Below are positions 1 through 7,661 of a DNA stretch of 64,000 nucleotides, one piece after another; the stretch's first letter is position 1, and each line of letters opens with the position of its first letter. The translations under genes and the position numbers were made by a program. The notes beneath the pieces were generated by a model. That model did no database searches, had not been told where the DNA came from, and saw only the letters and a list, made by a program, of their open reading frames with translations. The DNA comes from Winogradskyella costae (GTDB lineage Bacteria; Bacteroidota; Bacteroidia; Flavobacteriales; Flavobacteriaceae), in contig NZ_JABFDK010000005.1 in assembly GCF_013403865.1 (NCBI RefSeq), forward strand, positions 164,059-228,058. The letters are read 5' to 3'.

Positions 1-728
1 CTTTTCGAGCAATACGTTCGAGTTTACAATTTATTTTTAAAAATCATTCTTCAGAAACTAGGGCTAACACCTTGATGGTTACCTCTTCCGTGAGTGGAGA
101 AGGGAAAACGTTCACTTCTATTAATGTCGCGACGGTCTATGCGCTCTCAGGAAAAAAAACCATTTTATTAGGATTGGATTTACGTAAGCCAAAAATCTTT
201 GATGATTTTAATATTACGAATGAAAAAGGTGTGGTTAATTACCTGATTGGAGATGATACTCTGGAGGATATTACAACCCATACACATATCGAGAATTTAG
301 ATGTGATACCTTCTGGTCCTATTCCTCCTAATCCTTCTGAATTATTAATGAGTGATAATCTAAAAGCTTTAATCAATCAGCTTAAGGAAGATTACGATAT
401 GATTATTTTGGATACACCTCCTTTGGGTCTGGTAACGGATGCTTTAGAATTAACGCAGTATGCTGATGCGACTATTTTTATGGTACGACTAGATTACACT
501 AAGAAAGGTATGTTGCAATTAGTGAATGCAAAGCATAGAACAGGTGAGCTTAAAAATGTTAATTTCGTTCTAAACTTCTATAGACATAAAAATAACAGTA
601 ATTATGGTTATGGCTATGGTTACGGTTATGGCTACGGTTACGGCTATGGCGTTTATGGTAATGCATATCATGAAAAGGATAAGCAGTCTATTCTGAAGAG
701 GGTTAAAGGATTTTTAAATCGGATCTAG
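1..728 (+). CDS. wzc: Wzc-type polysaccharide tyrosine autokinase, C-terminal part (5' end outside window)
   Basis: The reading frame is open from base 3, so the gene starts before the window; the in-frame TTG at 72 is not the true start. The fragment is the cytoplasmic BY-kinase domain: the pre-kinase motif FRAIRSSLQF (from base 3), Walker A SVSGEGKTF (about 87-113), Walker A' LLGLDLRKPK and Walker B MIILDTPP. The tail (about 604-672) has eight consecutive Tyr-Gly dipeptides and two further tyrosines, the autophosphorylation cluster typical of the family. Wzc proteins are inner-membrane co-polymerases that control chain length and export in Wzy-type pathways through cycles of tyrosine phosphorylation. 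It lies just upstream of a phosphoglycosyl transferase and UDP-sugar genes, which fits. Family assignment is firm; the N-terminal Wzz domain cannot be seen. Confidence 0.95.
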   Translation, partial: FRAIRSSLQFIFKNHSSETRANTLMVTSSVSGEGKTFTSINVATVYALSGKKTILLGLDLRKPKIFDDFNITNEKGVVNYLIGDDTLEDITTHTHIENLDVIPSGPIPPNPSELLMSDNLKALINQLKEDYDMIILDTPPLGLVTDALELTQYADATIFMVRLDYTKKGMLQLVNAKHRTGELKNVNFVLNFYRHKNNSNYGYGYGYGYGYGYGYGVYGNAYHEKDKQSILKRVKGFLNRI

Positions 729-813
729 TTGATGGCTATTAGCCTTTAGCTGTTGAGTATCCATGAAAATTTAATTTATCTTCTCTAGAAGTTAAGGACG
801 GAGACGTAGGAAT

Positions 814-1428
814 TTGAATATTTTTAACTGTATGCTTATGATTAGTAAAAGTCAGCTTTGGGTTAAACGTATTTTTGATGTTGCCATCGTAATGCTATTT
901 TTGCCTCTGCTAGTTTTACCTATTCTATTATTAATTTTCATTGCTACTATAGATACTAAAAAATGGGGTGTCTACTCGCAACTTCGAGTTGGACAGTATG
1001 GAAAACTTTTCAGGATTTATAAAATTAGAACTTTAACAGATGGTGAGCATCGGTTAGGACAATTAGACTGCAGCGCATCTTCCGTAGGCCGATTTTTAAG
1101 ACGAACAAAATTAAACGAATTACCTCAGCTCTATAATGTGCTTATAGGGGACATGAGCTTCGTTGGGCCTAGACCTGATTTGCAGGGTTTTGCAGATGAG
1201 TTAGTTGGGCGCGATCGTATTATTCTGAAAGTTAAACCTGGAATTACTGGACCCGCTTCTTTAAAATATAAGCATGAGGAAGAAGAGTTGAAATGTCAAA
1301 ATGATCCCGAACACTACAATAGAACGATTATTTGGGTCGATAAGGTTAAAATCAATAAAAAATACGTACAGAATTACAGTTTTTACTTAGATTTGACACT
1401 CATTGTAAAATCTATTTTAAACAAATGA
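814..1428 (+). CDS. Small (PglC-like) undecaprenyl-phosphate phosphoglycosyl transferase
   Basis: Bacterial sugar transferase that would move a sugar-1-phosphate from a UDP-sugar to undecaprenyl phosphate, starting repeat-unit assembly at the inner membrane. It has one N-terminal hydrophobic segment (about residues 20-45), then RVGQYGKLFRIYKIRT, the LNELPQLYNVLIGDMS motif and VGPRPDL, all hallmarks of the monotopic PGT fold. At about 200 residues it is the minimal form, without the multi-membrane N-terminus seen in the WcaJ-like enzyme at 38008. The TTG at 814 gives the longest frame; ATG at 832 or 838 is at least as likely, since no clear ribosome site favours 814. Its stop overlaps the next gene by 4 bases. 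The sugar substrate cannot be read; UDP-GalNAcA or a related sugar made by the next two genes is possible. Confidence 0.9.
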   Translation: MNIFNCMLMISKSQLWVKRIFDVAIVMLFLPLLVLPILLLIFIATIDTKKWGVYSQLRVGQYGKLFRIYKIRTLTDGEHRLGQLDCSASSVGRFLRRTKLNELPQLYNVLIGDMSFVGPRPDLQGFADELVGRDRIILKVKPGITGPASLKYKHEEEELKCQNDPEHYNRTIIWVDKVKINKKYVQNYSFYLDLTLIVKSILNK

Positions 1429-2720
1429 ATCATTCAGAAGATAAAATTGCAATTATAGGATTAGGTTATGTAGGATTGCCACTCGCTGTAGAGTTTGCTA
1501 AGCAATTCTTTGTTGTTGGCTTTGATATTAATAAACAGCGCATCAGTGAATTAAATACAGGCCTAGATAAAACCTTGGAAGTTGAGAATGATCATTTGAA
1601 ATCGGTTTTAACTACAGATATAAATGCAAGCAAAGGGTTGTTTATAACGGATGATATTGATGCCTTAACTACCACCAATTACTATATTGTCACAGTTCCG
1701 ACACCAACAGATGCCTTAAATAAACCCGTGTTTACACCGTTGATTAAAGCGAGTGAAACTGTTGGGAAAGTATTATCTAAAGATGATATTGTGGTTTACG
1801 AATCTACGGTGTATCCTGGAGCCACTGAGGATATTTGTATTCCTGTATTAGAAAAAAGCTCTGGTTTGGTTTATAATAAAGATTTCTATGCAGGCTATTC
1901 TCCAGAACGGATTAATCCAGGAGATAAGGAACATACAGTTACAAAAATCTTAAAAGTAACCTCTGGTTCTACTCCAGAAATAGCTATAAAAGTTGATAAT
2001 TTATATAAAAAAGTAATCGTTGCAGGTACACATATGGCACCTTCTATAAAAGTAGCTGAAGCGGCCAAAGTTATTGAAAATTCGCAGCGCGATATCAATA
2101 TTGCTTTTGTAAATGAATTGTCTAAAATATTTAGACTTCTAGATATCGATACTAAAGCAGTGTTAGAGGCGGCAGGAACCAAATGGAACTTCTTAAAATT
2201 CTCACCGGGTTTAGTTGGTGGGCATTGTATTGGGGTCGATCCTTATTATTTAGCACAAAAAGCTATAGAATCTGGTTATAATCCTGAAATTATTTTAGCT
2301 GGTCGTAAGATGAATGACAGTATGGGGAGCTATGTGGCTACCGAAACGGTGAAAATGATGATTAAAAAAGGGGCCACTATTAAAGGCTCAAAAGCTCTTG
2401 TTTTAGGCATCACGTTTAAAGAAAATTGTCCAGACATTAGAAACTCTAGAGTTATTGATATTATTGAAGAGTTAGAAACATACGATGTGAATGTTGATGT
2501 GTATGATCCTTGGGCATCAGCTGAAGAAGTTAAGCATGAGTATAAATTAGACTTAATTACTGATTTTGAAGATTTAAGTTCAGATTATGAAGCTGTTATT
2601 TTAGCCGTTTCACATAATGAATTCTTAAAATTAGATATTACTAAACTAAAATCACAAACCGGTGTTGTTTTCGATGTAAAATCTTTACTTCCAATAGACA
2701 CTATAGACGCCAGATTATAA
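1425..2720 (+). CDS. tviB: UDP-N-acetylhexosamine 6-dehydrogenase (TviB/WbpO-like)
   Basis: UDP-glucose/GDP-mannose dehydrogenase family, 431 residues. The N-terminal Rossmann motif is GLGYVGLP (residues 12-19) and the catalytic cysteine is in GGHCIGVDPYY (Cys268); a C-terminal UDP-binding domain with GITFKENCPDIRNSR follows. The N-terminal wording resembles the TviB/VipA/WbpO subgroup, which oxidises C6 of UDP-GlcNAc or UDP-GalNAc twice using NAD+ to give the uronic acid. The next gene is a TviC/WbpP-like 4-epimerase, so the pair most simply makes UDP-GalNAcA. It overlaps the sugar transferase upstream by 4 bases and its neighbour by 1 base (TAATG), so translation is probably coupled. Subgroup assignment is from sequence memory; the exact N-acetylhexosamine is inferred. 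Confidence 0.92.
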   Translation: MNHSEDKIAIIGLGYVGLPLAVEFAKQFFVVGFDINKQRISELNTGLDKTLEVENDHLKSVLTTDINASKGLFITDDIDALTTTNYYIVTVPTPTDALNKPVFTPLIKASETVGKVLSKDDIVVYESTVYPGATEDICIPVLEKSSGLVYNKDFYAGYSPERINPGDKEHTVTKILKVTSGSTPEIAIKVDNLYKKVIVAGTHMAPSIKVAEAAKVIENSQRDINIAFVNELSKIFRLLDIDTKAVLEAAGTKWNFLKFSPGLVGGHCIGVDPYYLAQKAIESGYNPEIILAGRKMNDSMGSYVATETVKMMIKKGATIKGSKALVLGITFKENCPDIRNSRVIDIIEELETYDVNVDVYDPWASAEEVKHEYKLDLITDFEDLSSDYEAVILAVSHNEFLKLDITKLKSQTGVVFDVKSLLPIDTIDARL

Positions 2721-3700
2721 TGTACGACAATCCTCACCATAACACAGACCTATCCAAATTAAGTTTTTTAATCACTGGGGGAGGAGGTTTCATTGGCTCT
2801 AACCTTACAGAGTACTTACTAAAGTATAATGCTAAAAAAGTACGCGTTTTAGATAACTTTTCTAATGGACACCGTGAAAATTTAACGGAGTTTATGGATA
2901 ATCCTGCCTTCGAATTATTAGAAGGTGATATTAGAGACATAGAAACTTGTAAAAAAGCAATGGAAGGTATCGATTATGTGTCTCATCAAGCGGCGTTAGG
3001 TTCGGTGCCACGTTCTATTAATGATCCAGCAACCACTAACGAGGTTAATATTTCTGGGTTTTTAAATATGATGATTGCGTTGAAGGATAGTCTAACAGTA
3101 AAACGTATGGTCTATGCGGCGTCTAGCTCAACGTACGGAGATAGTAAAGCCTTACCAAAAGTAGAAGATACTATAGGAAAACCATTATCTCCGTATGCCG
3201 TGACAAAATATGTGAACGAGTTATATGCAGATGTTTTCGGAACTACTTATGATACTGATGTCATTGGTTTACGCTATTTTAATGTCTTTGGACCTAAGCA
3301 AAGTCCGGATGGTGCATATGCAGCCGTCATTCCTTTATTTATGCAAGCGCTAAAAGACAATGTCGCTCCAAAAATTAATGGAGATGGAGAACAGACTCGA
3401 GATTTTACATTTATAGATAATGTGGTACAAGCTAATGTCAAAGGCTTTTTTGCATCTATAGAAGCAAAAAATGAGGTCTTTAATGTAGCCTGTGGAGAGC
3501 GTATTACAATCAATTATTTGTGGGAATCGTTACGAATTGCTGCTAACTCTGATTTGAAAGCCATTTACGGCCCAAATAGACAAGGTGATGTTAGGGATTC
3601 TTTGGCAGATGTTTCTAAGGCCCAAAATCTTTTAGGGTATCAGCCTAAATATACGGTTAGAGAGGGTTTGAAGATTACTTGGGATTCTTTTGAATCTTAA
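2720..3700 (+). CDS. tviC: UDP-GlcNAc/UDP-GlcNAcA 4-epimerase (TviC/WbpP-like SDR)
   Basis: Extended short-chain dehydrogenase/epimerase, 326 residues. It has the NAD-binding TGGGGFIG (residues 19-26), the catalytic SSSTYG segment and Tyr159-x-x-x-Lys163 (YAVTK). The WbpP/TviC group interconverts N-acetylated UDP-Glc and UDP-Gal forms and is regularly encoded beside WbpO/TviB, as here. The ATG overlaps the dehydrogenase stop by one base. The gene ends the first polysaccharide block; a DUF559 repeat cassette begins 20 bases further on, so the original operon may have continued into the genes now at 6.7 kb. Confidence 0.92.
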   Translation: MYDNPHHNTDLSKLSFLITGGGGFIGSNLTEYLLKYNAKKVRVLDNFSNGHRENLTEFMDNPAFELLEGDIRDIETCKKAMEGIDYVSHQAALGSVPRSINDPATTNEVNISGFLNMMIALKDSLTVKRMVYAASSSTYGDSKALPKVEDTIGKPLSPYAVTKYVNELYADVFGTTYDTDVIGLRYFNVFGPKQSPDGAYAAVIPLFMQALKDNVAPKINGDGEQTRDFTFIDNVVQANVKGFFASIEAKNEVFNVACGERITINYLWESLRIAANSDLKAIYGPNRQGDVRDSLADVSKAQNLLGYQPKYTVREGLKITWDSFES

Positions 3701-3720
3701 TATACGCTTTTGTGCGTGTT

Positions 3721-4028
3721 GAACACCCCTTTCTTCACCTCGTTCCTCGGGAATTCATTCCCCTCTTCAAAAGAAGAGGGGAGCGGGATAAGGTTGTTCT
3801 ATTTGACATTGTATTCGGGAATTTGCTTTTTTTTATCATCTATGCTTTTCTTTTAATAAAAAGGCAGAAAGTTATGGCTGGTGGTTACTTTTAAAATTCT
3901 TTTTTCTTATAATTTGAACCAGAAAGTTTGTGGCTTATACAGCTTATTTTGGTTTCCTATATGTGCTCTTCTCTTTAGTTAAATTGAGGTGGCTGAACCG
4001 CCGAAGACCGTTTAGACGGTGGGTTTGA
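3721..4028. repeat. Long direct repeat, copy 1, flanking DUF559 gene
   Basis: About 308 bases that align along their whole length with 4439-4763 in the same orientation. Both begin GAACACCCCTTTCTTCACC and end ACGGTGGGTTTGA. Inside is a perfect hairpin at 3760-3781 (9-bp stem CCCCTCTTC, loop AAAA). A second hairpin that is perfect in copy 2 is mismatched here (about 3967-3990), so copy 1 has decayed more. The stop codon of the DUF559 gene lies 14 bases past the end of this copy. A short frame (3712-3894) runs through it but looks spurious. Confidence 0.85.
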
Positions 4029-4041
4029 TATTTTATTTATA

Positions 4042-4404
4042 CTACTTAAAATTATCTTGTATTTCTCTTAAAACAGATGGAAGAGAGTCGAGAACCATCT
4101 TGTTTTCAAAACGGATGACTTTGTAGCCTAAACTTTCTAAATGTTGCGTTCGTTTTTTGTCGTATTCTTGTGCTTTTGGATTATTGTGAATTTCTCCGTC
4201 TAATTCTATGATTAATTTTTCAGTAGCACAGTAGAAATCAACTATGTAATAACCAATGCTGTGTTGTCTTTGAAATTTTCTATTGCTGAGTTGTCTCGAT
4301 TTTAGATGTTTCCATAACTGCGCTTCTGCAGGCGTTAGGTTGTTTCTTAATGCTCTTCTGTAGTCTTGTAATTCTTTTTTGGTATGCGTGTTTTGTTTTG
4401 GCAT
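4042..4404 (-). CDS. DUF559 domain protein, VSR/PD-(D/E)XK-like endonuclease
   Basis: 120 residues. NLTPAEAQLWKHLKSRQL is the usual start of the DUF559 domain, followed by FQRQHSIGYYIVDFYC, KLIIELDGEIH and RFENKMVLDSLPSVLREI. The VDF...IELDGE pattern is the expected metal-binding core of the PD-(D/E)XK nuclease fold, related to very-short-patch-repair endonucleases. No activity is established for this small family. The gene sits alone between two long direct repeats, the arrangement expected of a repeat-borne cassette; the nuclease could help that repeat spread, but this is inference. It interrupts the polysaccharide locus on the opposite strand. Confidence 0.85.
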   Translation of the reverse strand: MPKQNTHTKKELQDYRRALRNNLTPAEAQLWKHLKSRQLSNRKFQRQHSIGYYIVDFYCATEKLIIELDGEIHNNPKAQEYDKKRTQHLESLGYKVIRFENKMVLDSLPSVLREIQDNFK

Positions 4405-4438
4405 GTATTAAAAGTATAAAATAATTTTAACTTAGCTG

Positions 4439-4763
4439 GAACACCCCTTTCTTCACCTCGTTCCTCGGGAATTCACTCCCCTCTTCAAAAGAAGAGGAGA
4501 GCGGGATAAGGTTGTTCTATTTGGCATTGTTTTCGGGATTTTGACTTTTTTATCATCTATACTTTTCTTAAAAAAAAAGGCAGAAAGTTATGGCTGGTGG
4601 TTTGTTTTATAGTTTGCTGTTACTCTTAAAGTTCTTTTTCATTTTAAATAGTACCATAACGTTTGTCGTTTATACAACCTATTTTGGTATCCTAAATGTG
4701 CTCCTCCCTTTAGTCAAAGGGAGGTGGATGGGCCGCCGTAGAAGGTTCAGACGGTGGGTTTGA
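4439..4763. repeat. Long direct repeat, copy 2, flanking DUF559 gene
   Basis: About 325 bases, the second copy of the element at 3721-4028. It retains the first hairpin (4478-4499, one mismatch) and a perfect second hairpin at 4703-4724 (stem CCTCCCTTT, loop AGTC). Differences from copy 1 are substitutions and a few small indels. The DUF559 start codon lies 34 bases away. The gap 4405-4821 is otherwise filled only by a terminator. Confidence 0.85.
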
Positions 4764-4773
4764 ATTTAAATAA

Positions 4774-4808
4774 CAAAAAAAAGCTGCCTTTTCAGACAGC
4801 TTTTAATT
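4774..4808 (-). terminator. Rho-independent terminator after the 4822-5571 gene
   Basis: Read on the minus strand: AAAAGCTGTC, loop TGAAAA, GGCAGCTTTT, then a T run. This is a 10-bp stem with one G-U pair. It begins 15-20 bases past the stop of the minus-strand gene, so it ends that transcript before the DUF559 cassette. Confidence 0.8.
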
Positions 4809-4821
4809 TGAACACTTGGGT

Positions 4822-5571
4822 TTACAATACTTCTATTAACTGAAGCGCATTGAAGGCTCCGTTGTTTAAGGCGTATTGTATTCCATTTACTTCTTGAAAG
4901 AATGCAACTTTTAAGAAGTAGAGTTGATTTCCAGTACCTGATGGTACTGCTTCTGGTATTAAAGTCACTGTAGCTGTTATACCATTAATTGGTAAATTAA
5001 TGATAGGACTAACCTGTAACTCTTTGTCACCTGAACTAAAATCTAGGTTTAGGAACCCTACATTGAAACTCACATGTGTTGCTCCTCCCGGAACCCCTAA
5101 ATCGTGATTTGGGGTTAGATCCACGATACTTACTTCTCCGGTTGTGGTGTCTAATGTGAAATCAGATCTTAAAACCGTACTTAGCTGTGCATTACTATTA
5201 AAGTCAAAGCTTTTTAAACATGCTCTTACTTCAGGTGTTGCCAGACCAATGGCTACTTGCCGTTGACCACGTACGGACGTGATGTCCGAATTTTTAACTT
5301 TACTCATCGCTTGTGTTAATCGTGGAGTTATCCGATTGTCTTTAGCATCAGCTAATAAGTTTATGATTGCACGACGTAGTATTTTACCACTTGTTGCACA
5401 ATGTCCAAATTCTGAACCATTTTCTCGGGTTCTCGCAAATGCGGGATCGTTTTTAATACGATTTGCACTTACACCACCTTTGGTTCTAACTAAATACCCT
5501 TCTTTGCCCTTGTAAAAGGTAAGATCGTCCAGAGTTCCTTCGATCTTAATTAAGCTTCTTAATTTTGCCAT
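4822..5571 (-). CDS. Conserved hypothetical protein, probably Bacteroidota-specific
   Basis: 249 residues, no function recognised. The N-terminal half is basic (MAKLRSLIKIEGTLDDLTFYK, then KGGVSANRIKNDPAFARTRENG) and reads like a conserved signature. The C-terminal half is rich in beta-forming residues, with no signal peptide, membrane helix or catalytic motif that I can see. It has its own terminator (4774-4808) and a 532-base upstream gap shared with the divergent HTH-like gene at 6104. It lies in the accessory stretch that separates the UDP-sugar genes from the ABC exporter. A structural or phage-like role is possible but unsupported. Confidence 0.75.
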   Translation of the reverse strand: MAKLRSLIKIEGTLDDLTFYKGKEGYLVRTKGGVSANRIKNDPAFARTRENGSEFGHCATSGKILRRAIINLLADAKDNRITPRLTQAMSKVKNSDITSVRGQRQVAIGLATPEVRACLKSFDFNSNAQLSTVLRSDFTLDTTTGEVSIVDLTPNHDLGVPGGATHVSFNVGFLNLDFSSGDKELQVSPIINLPINGITATVTLIPEAVPSGTGNQLYFLKVAFFQEVNGIQYALNNGAFNALQLIEVL

Positions 5572-6103
5572 TTGAAATGGGTTTTAAATTATTAATAAAA
5601 ATTTATATCAGTATTCGTTTTAAAAACTTCGATTATCATTGGCGCCTTATTGAACACTAAGTTTATAATTCGACTACTGATACGATAAATTTAGGTTGAG
5701 GGTTTAGGTCTTTTTTTTAAGATTTCCGAAACTGTACTTGTTTTCTTTTTGTTTCCGATTTTGACTTTTATTGCCGATTTTATAACAGTACATTCAAGTT
5801 GTAACTCTGTCTTAATACAGTAATCATACGTTATCTATACACCAACCATATATGATCCATACACTAGCTTTAGTTAGGGTAGATGAAGCTGTTTTTGTTT
5901 TAGTGTCTGATTTATAGTATTTTATCAGTAAGATGTTTTACGTATTTAAATCGATGAAATGCAAGGGTATTCTTGTTTTGTTAGTTTTTTCTTTCAAATA
6001 AATGTGTTATATCGAAAATCAAAGTATTTAGTGGGTTGTTTTTCAGGGTATTGTGTAAGTTGTGAGTAATTATTAATCCGTTGAACCCTAAAATCTACCT
6101 CAA
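5572..6103. other. Intergenic region between divergent accessory genes
   Basis: 532 bases between the minus-strand gene ending its 5' side at 5571 and the plus-strand gene at 6104. It must hold both promoters, but I find no convincing TAnnTTTG element, no strong hairpin and no open frame with coding character. Confidence 0.6.
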
Positions 6104-6481
6104 ATGGAAAAGAAGAAACTATTTTTAACCTCCACTGATATTCAGCATATCACAGGATTAAGTATGCGTACTGCTCGTAATATAATGCAGTTTATTCGTG
6201 ATGAACGCGACTTAGGATCACGGCAATTGATTCATATTTATGATTTTTGTGCCGTCTTTAACTTACCTGTGAGCGTTGTGTTTGATTATGTAAATACCAA
6301 TATATTTAATAAGTGTCCTATTAATGACGCGATTGTGCGCAGTCAGTATCAAAAAAAGACGCTAGAAGACGGCTATACTAATTATTTGTATCATAAGGAT
6401 TTTGAAATTTGTATGTCTCCGAAAGATTCGAAAAATGATTTGGATGCGGATGATATTGATAATACCAATGATGTGGCTTGA
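6104..6481 (+). CDS. Small HTH-like protein of unknown function
   Basis: 125 residues. The N-terminus FLTSTDIQHITGLSMRTARNIMQFIRDE has the pattern of a helix-turn-helix (residues 7-34): a TDIQHITGLS helix, a turn, then a second, probably recognition, helix. The C-terminus is acidic (DSKNDLDADDIDNTND). This suggests a small DNA-binding regulator or recombination-associated protein, but I do not recognise the family with certainty. It is divergent from the 4822-5571 gene and may be its partner. A degenerate repeat region (6482-6600) follows. Confidence 0.65.
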   Translation: MEKKKLFLTSTDIQHITGLSMRTARNIMQFIRDERDLGSRQLIHIYDFCAVFNLPVSVVFDYVNTNIFNKCPINDAIVRSQYQKKTLEDGYTNYLYHKDFEICMSPKDSKNDLDADDIDNTNDVA

Positions 6482-6536
6482 CGGTTTTTGGTTGTTAGTT
6501 GGTGGTTGATGGTTTTTGGAGAAAAGGATTTTTTAC

Positions 6537-6558
6537 TCACTTCGACTTCGCTCAGTGA
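6537..6558. repeat. Short palindromic intergenic repeat (REP-like)
   Basis: TCACT...AGTGA inverted repeat around the core TCGACTTCGCTC. This sequence recurs in intergenic DNA of many flavobacterial genomes as far as I recall. Only one copy is in this window, so the call rests on the palindrome and on memory. The rest of 6482-6736 is low-complexity G/T-rich DNA and the promoter side of the exporter. Confidence 0.45.
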
Positions 6559-6736
6559 CCATCGCTTTGTATTAATGCTTCAGGTAATGGATAGAAAGAT
6601 TCTTCGCTTTGCTCAGATTGTATTCCTATATAAAAGTAGTTAATAATTCTATTACTTATGTTTTCGATTCCCTATGTAATTAGTATATTAGCCCAATTGA
6701 AAAAAGGAGCATTTTCCTCAATATCAGTTAACAAAA

Positions 6737-7582
6737 ATGGCTTTAGAAACTCGAGTTTACCAAAAAGAAAGAACCATAAAATTTGGTGCGCTTTTAAAAG
6801 CGAGTTTAGCAGATATGTACGGTTCTCGCTTTTTAGCTCGCCAATTGGCAGAGCGCGATATTAAGGCGATGTATCGTCAATCTTATTTGGGTATTGTATG
6901 GGCTTTTATTATGCCATTAACCACTGCAGCGGTTTGGATTTTCTTGAATAGTAGTGGTACTATTAAATTGTCTGATACTGGGATTCCGTACCCTGTGTAC
7001 GCATTTTCCGGAACCTTAATTTGGTCTATAATTGTAGCTTCAATTAATTCTCCGATGACTAGTACACAAGCGGCTAAGGGTATTCTAACTAAAATTAATT
7101 TCCCCAAAGAGGCGTTGTTACTATCAGGTATCTATAAGTTGTTATTTGATACGTCTATTAAAATACTCATTCTAGTTGTATTTGTTCTTATTTATGGTGT
7201 TGGTTTACAATGGAGTTTGTTGCTATTTCCAGTAGCTATTTTGGGAGCTATTATTTTCGGAACCACTGTTGGATTGTTTTTAACTCCTTTAGGGCTTTTG
7301 TATAAAGATATAGGTAAAATTATCACCTTTGGTATGCAGTTTTTAATGTATGTGACACCTGTCGTTTATGCTATTCCTAAGACGGGTATTATGAAAACAA
7401 TAATGACCTGGAATCCTATAACTCCTATTTTGTTAACCGCTAGAGATTTAGTGGTTGGGTTTACACCAGAGTATCTCAATTATTTTTTATTAGTACTAAT
7501 AGTTTGTATCCCCTTATTGTTTTTAGGATTAATTATCTATAGAATATCAATTCCAATTATAGTGGAGCGTTTAAGTGCATAA
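6737..7582 (+). CDS. wzm: Polysaccharide ABC exporter, permease (Wzm)
   Basis: ABC-2 type permease of 281 residues with about six membrane helices and the typical N-terminal cytoplasmic sequence FLARQLAERDIKAMYRQSYLGIVWAFIMPL. This family pairs with a Wzt ATPase to move lipid-linked O-antigen, capsule or similar chains across the inner membrane. The Wzt gene begins 79 bases downstream. Other upstream frames around 6658 are shadows. It is the first gene of the main glycan block and probably starts a long transcript. Confidence 0.93.
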   Translation: MALETRVYQKERTIKFGALLKASLADMYGSRFLARQLAERDIKAMYRQSYLGIVWAFIMPLTTAAVWIFLNSSGTIKLSDTGIPYPVYAFSGTLIWSIIVASINSPMTSTQAAKGILTKINFPKEALLLSGIYKLLFDTSIKILILVVFVLIYGVGLQWSLLLFPVAILGAIIFGTTVGLFLTPLGLLYKDIGKIITFGMQFLMYVTPVVYAIPKTGIMKTIMTWNPITPILLTARDLVVGFTPEYLNYFLLVLIVCIPLLFLGLIIYRISIPIIVERLSA

Positions 7583-7661
7583 TGGATAGTGAATAGTGCA
7601 GGATTTAGATTTGGGATAAAAAATAACAATTAATTAGATAGATTAAAGATCAATAAATAAC

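Noticed and set aside
3712..3894. Plus-strand 60-residue frame
   Set aside because: It lies inside a non-coding direct repeat whose other copy does not keep the frame.
6658..6864. Plus-strand 68-residue frame
   Set aside because: Mostly overlaps the wzm gene in another frame and has no family pattern.
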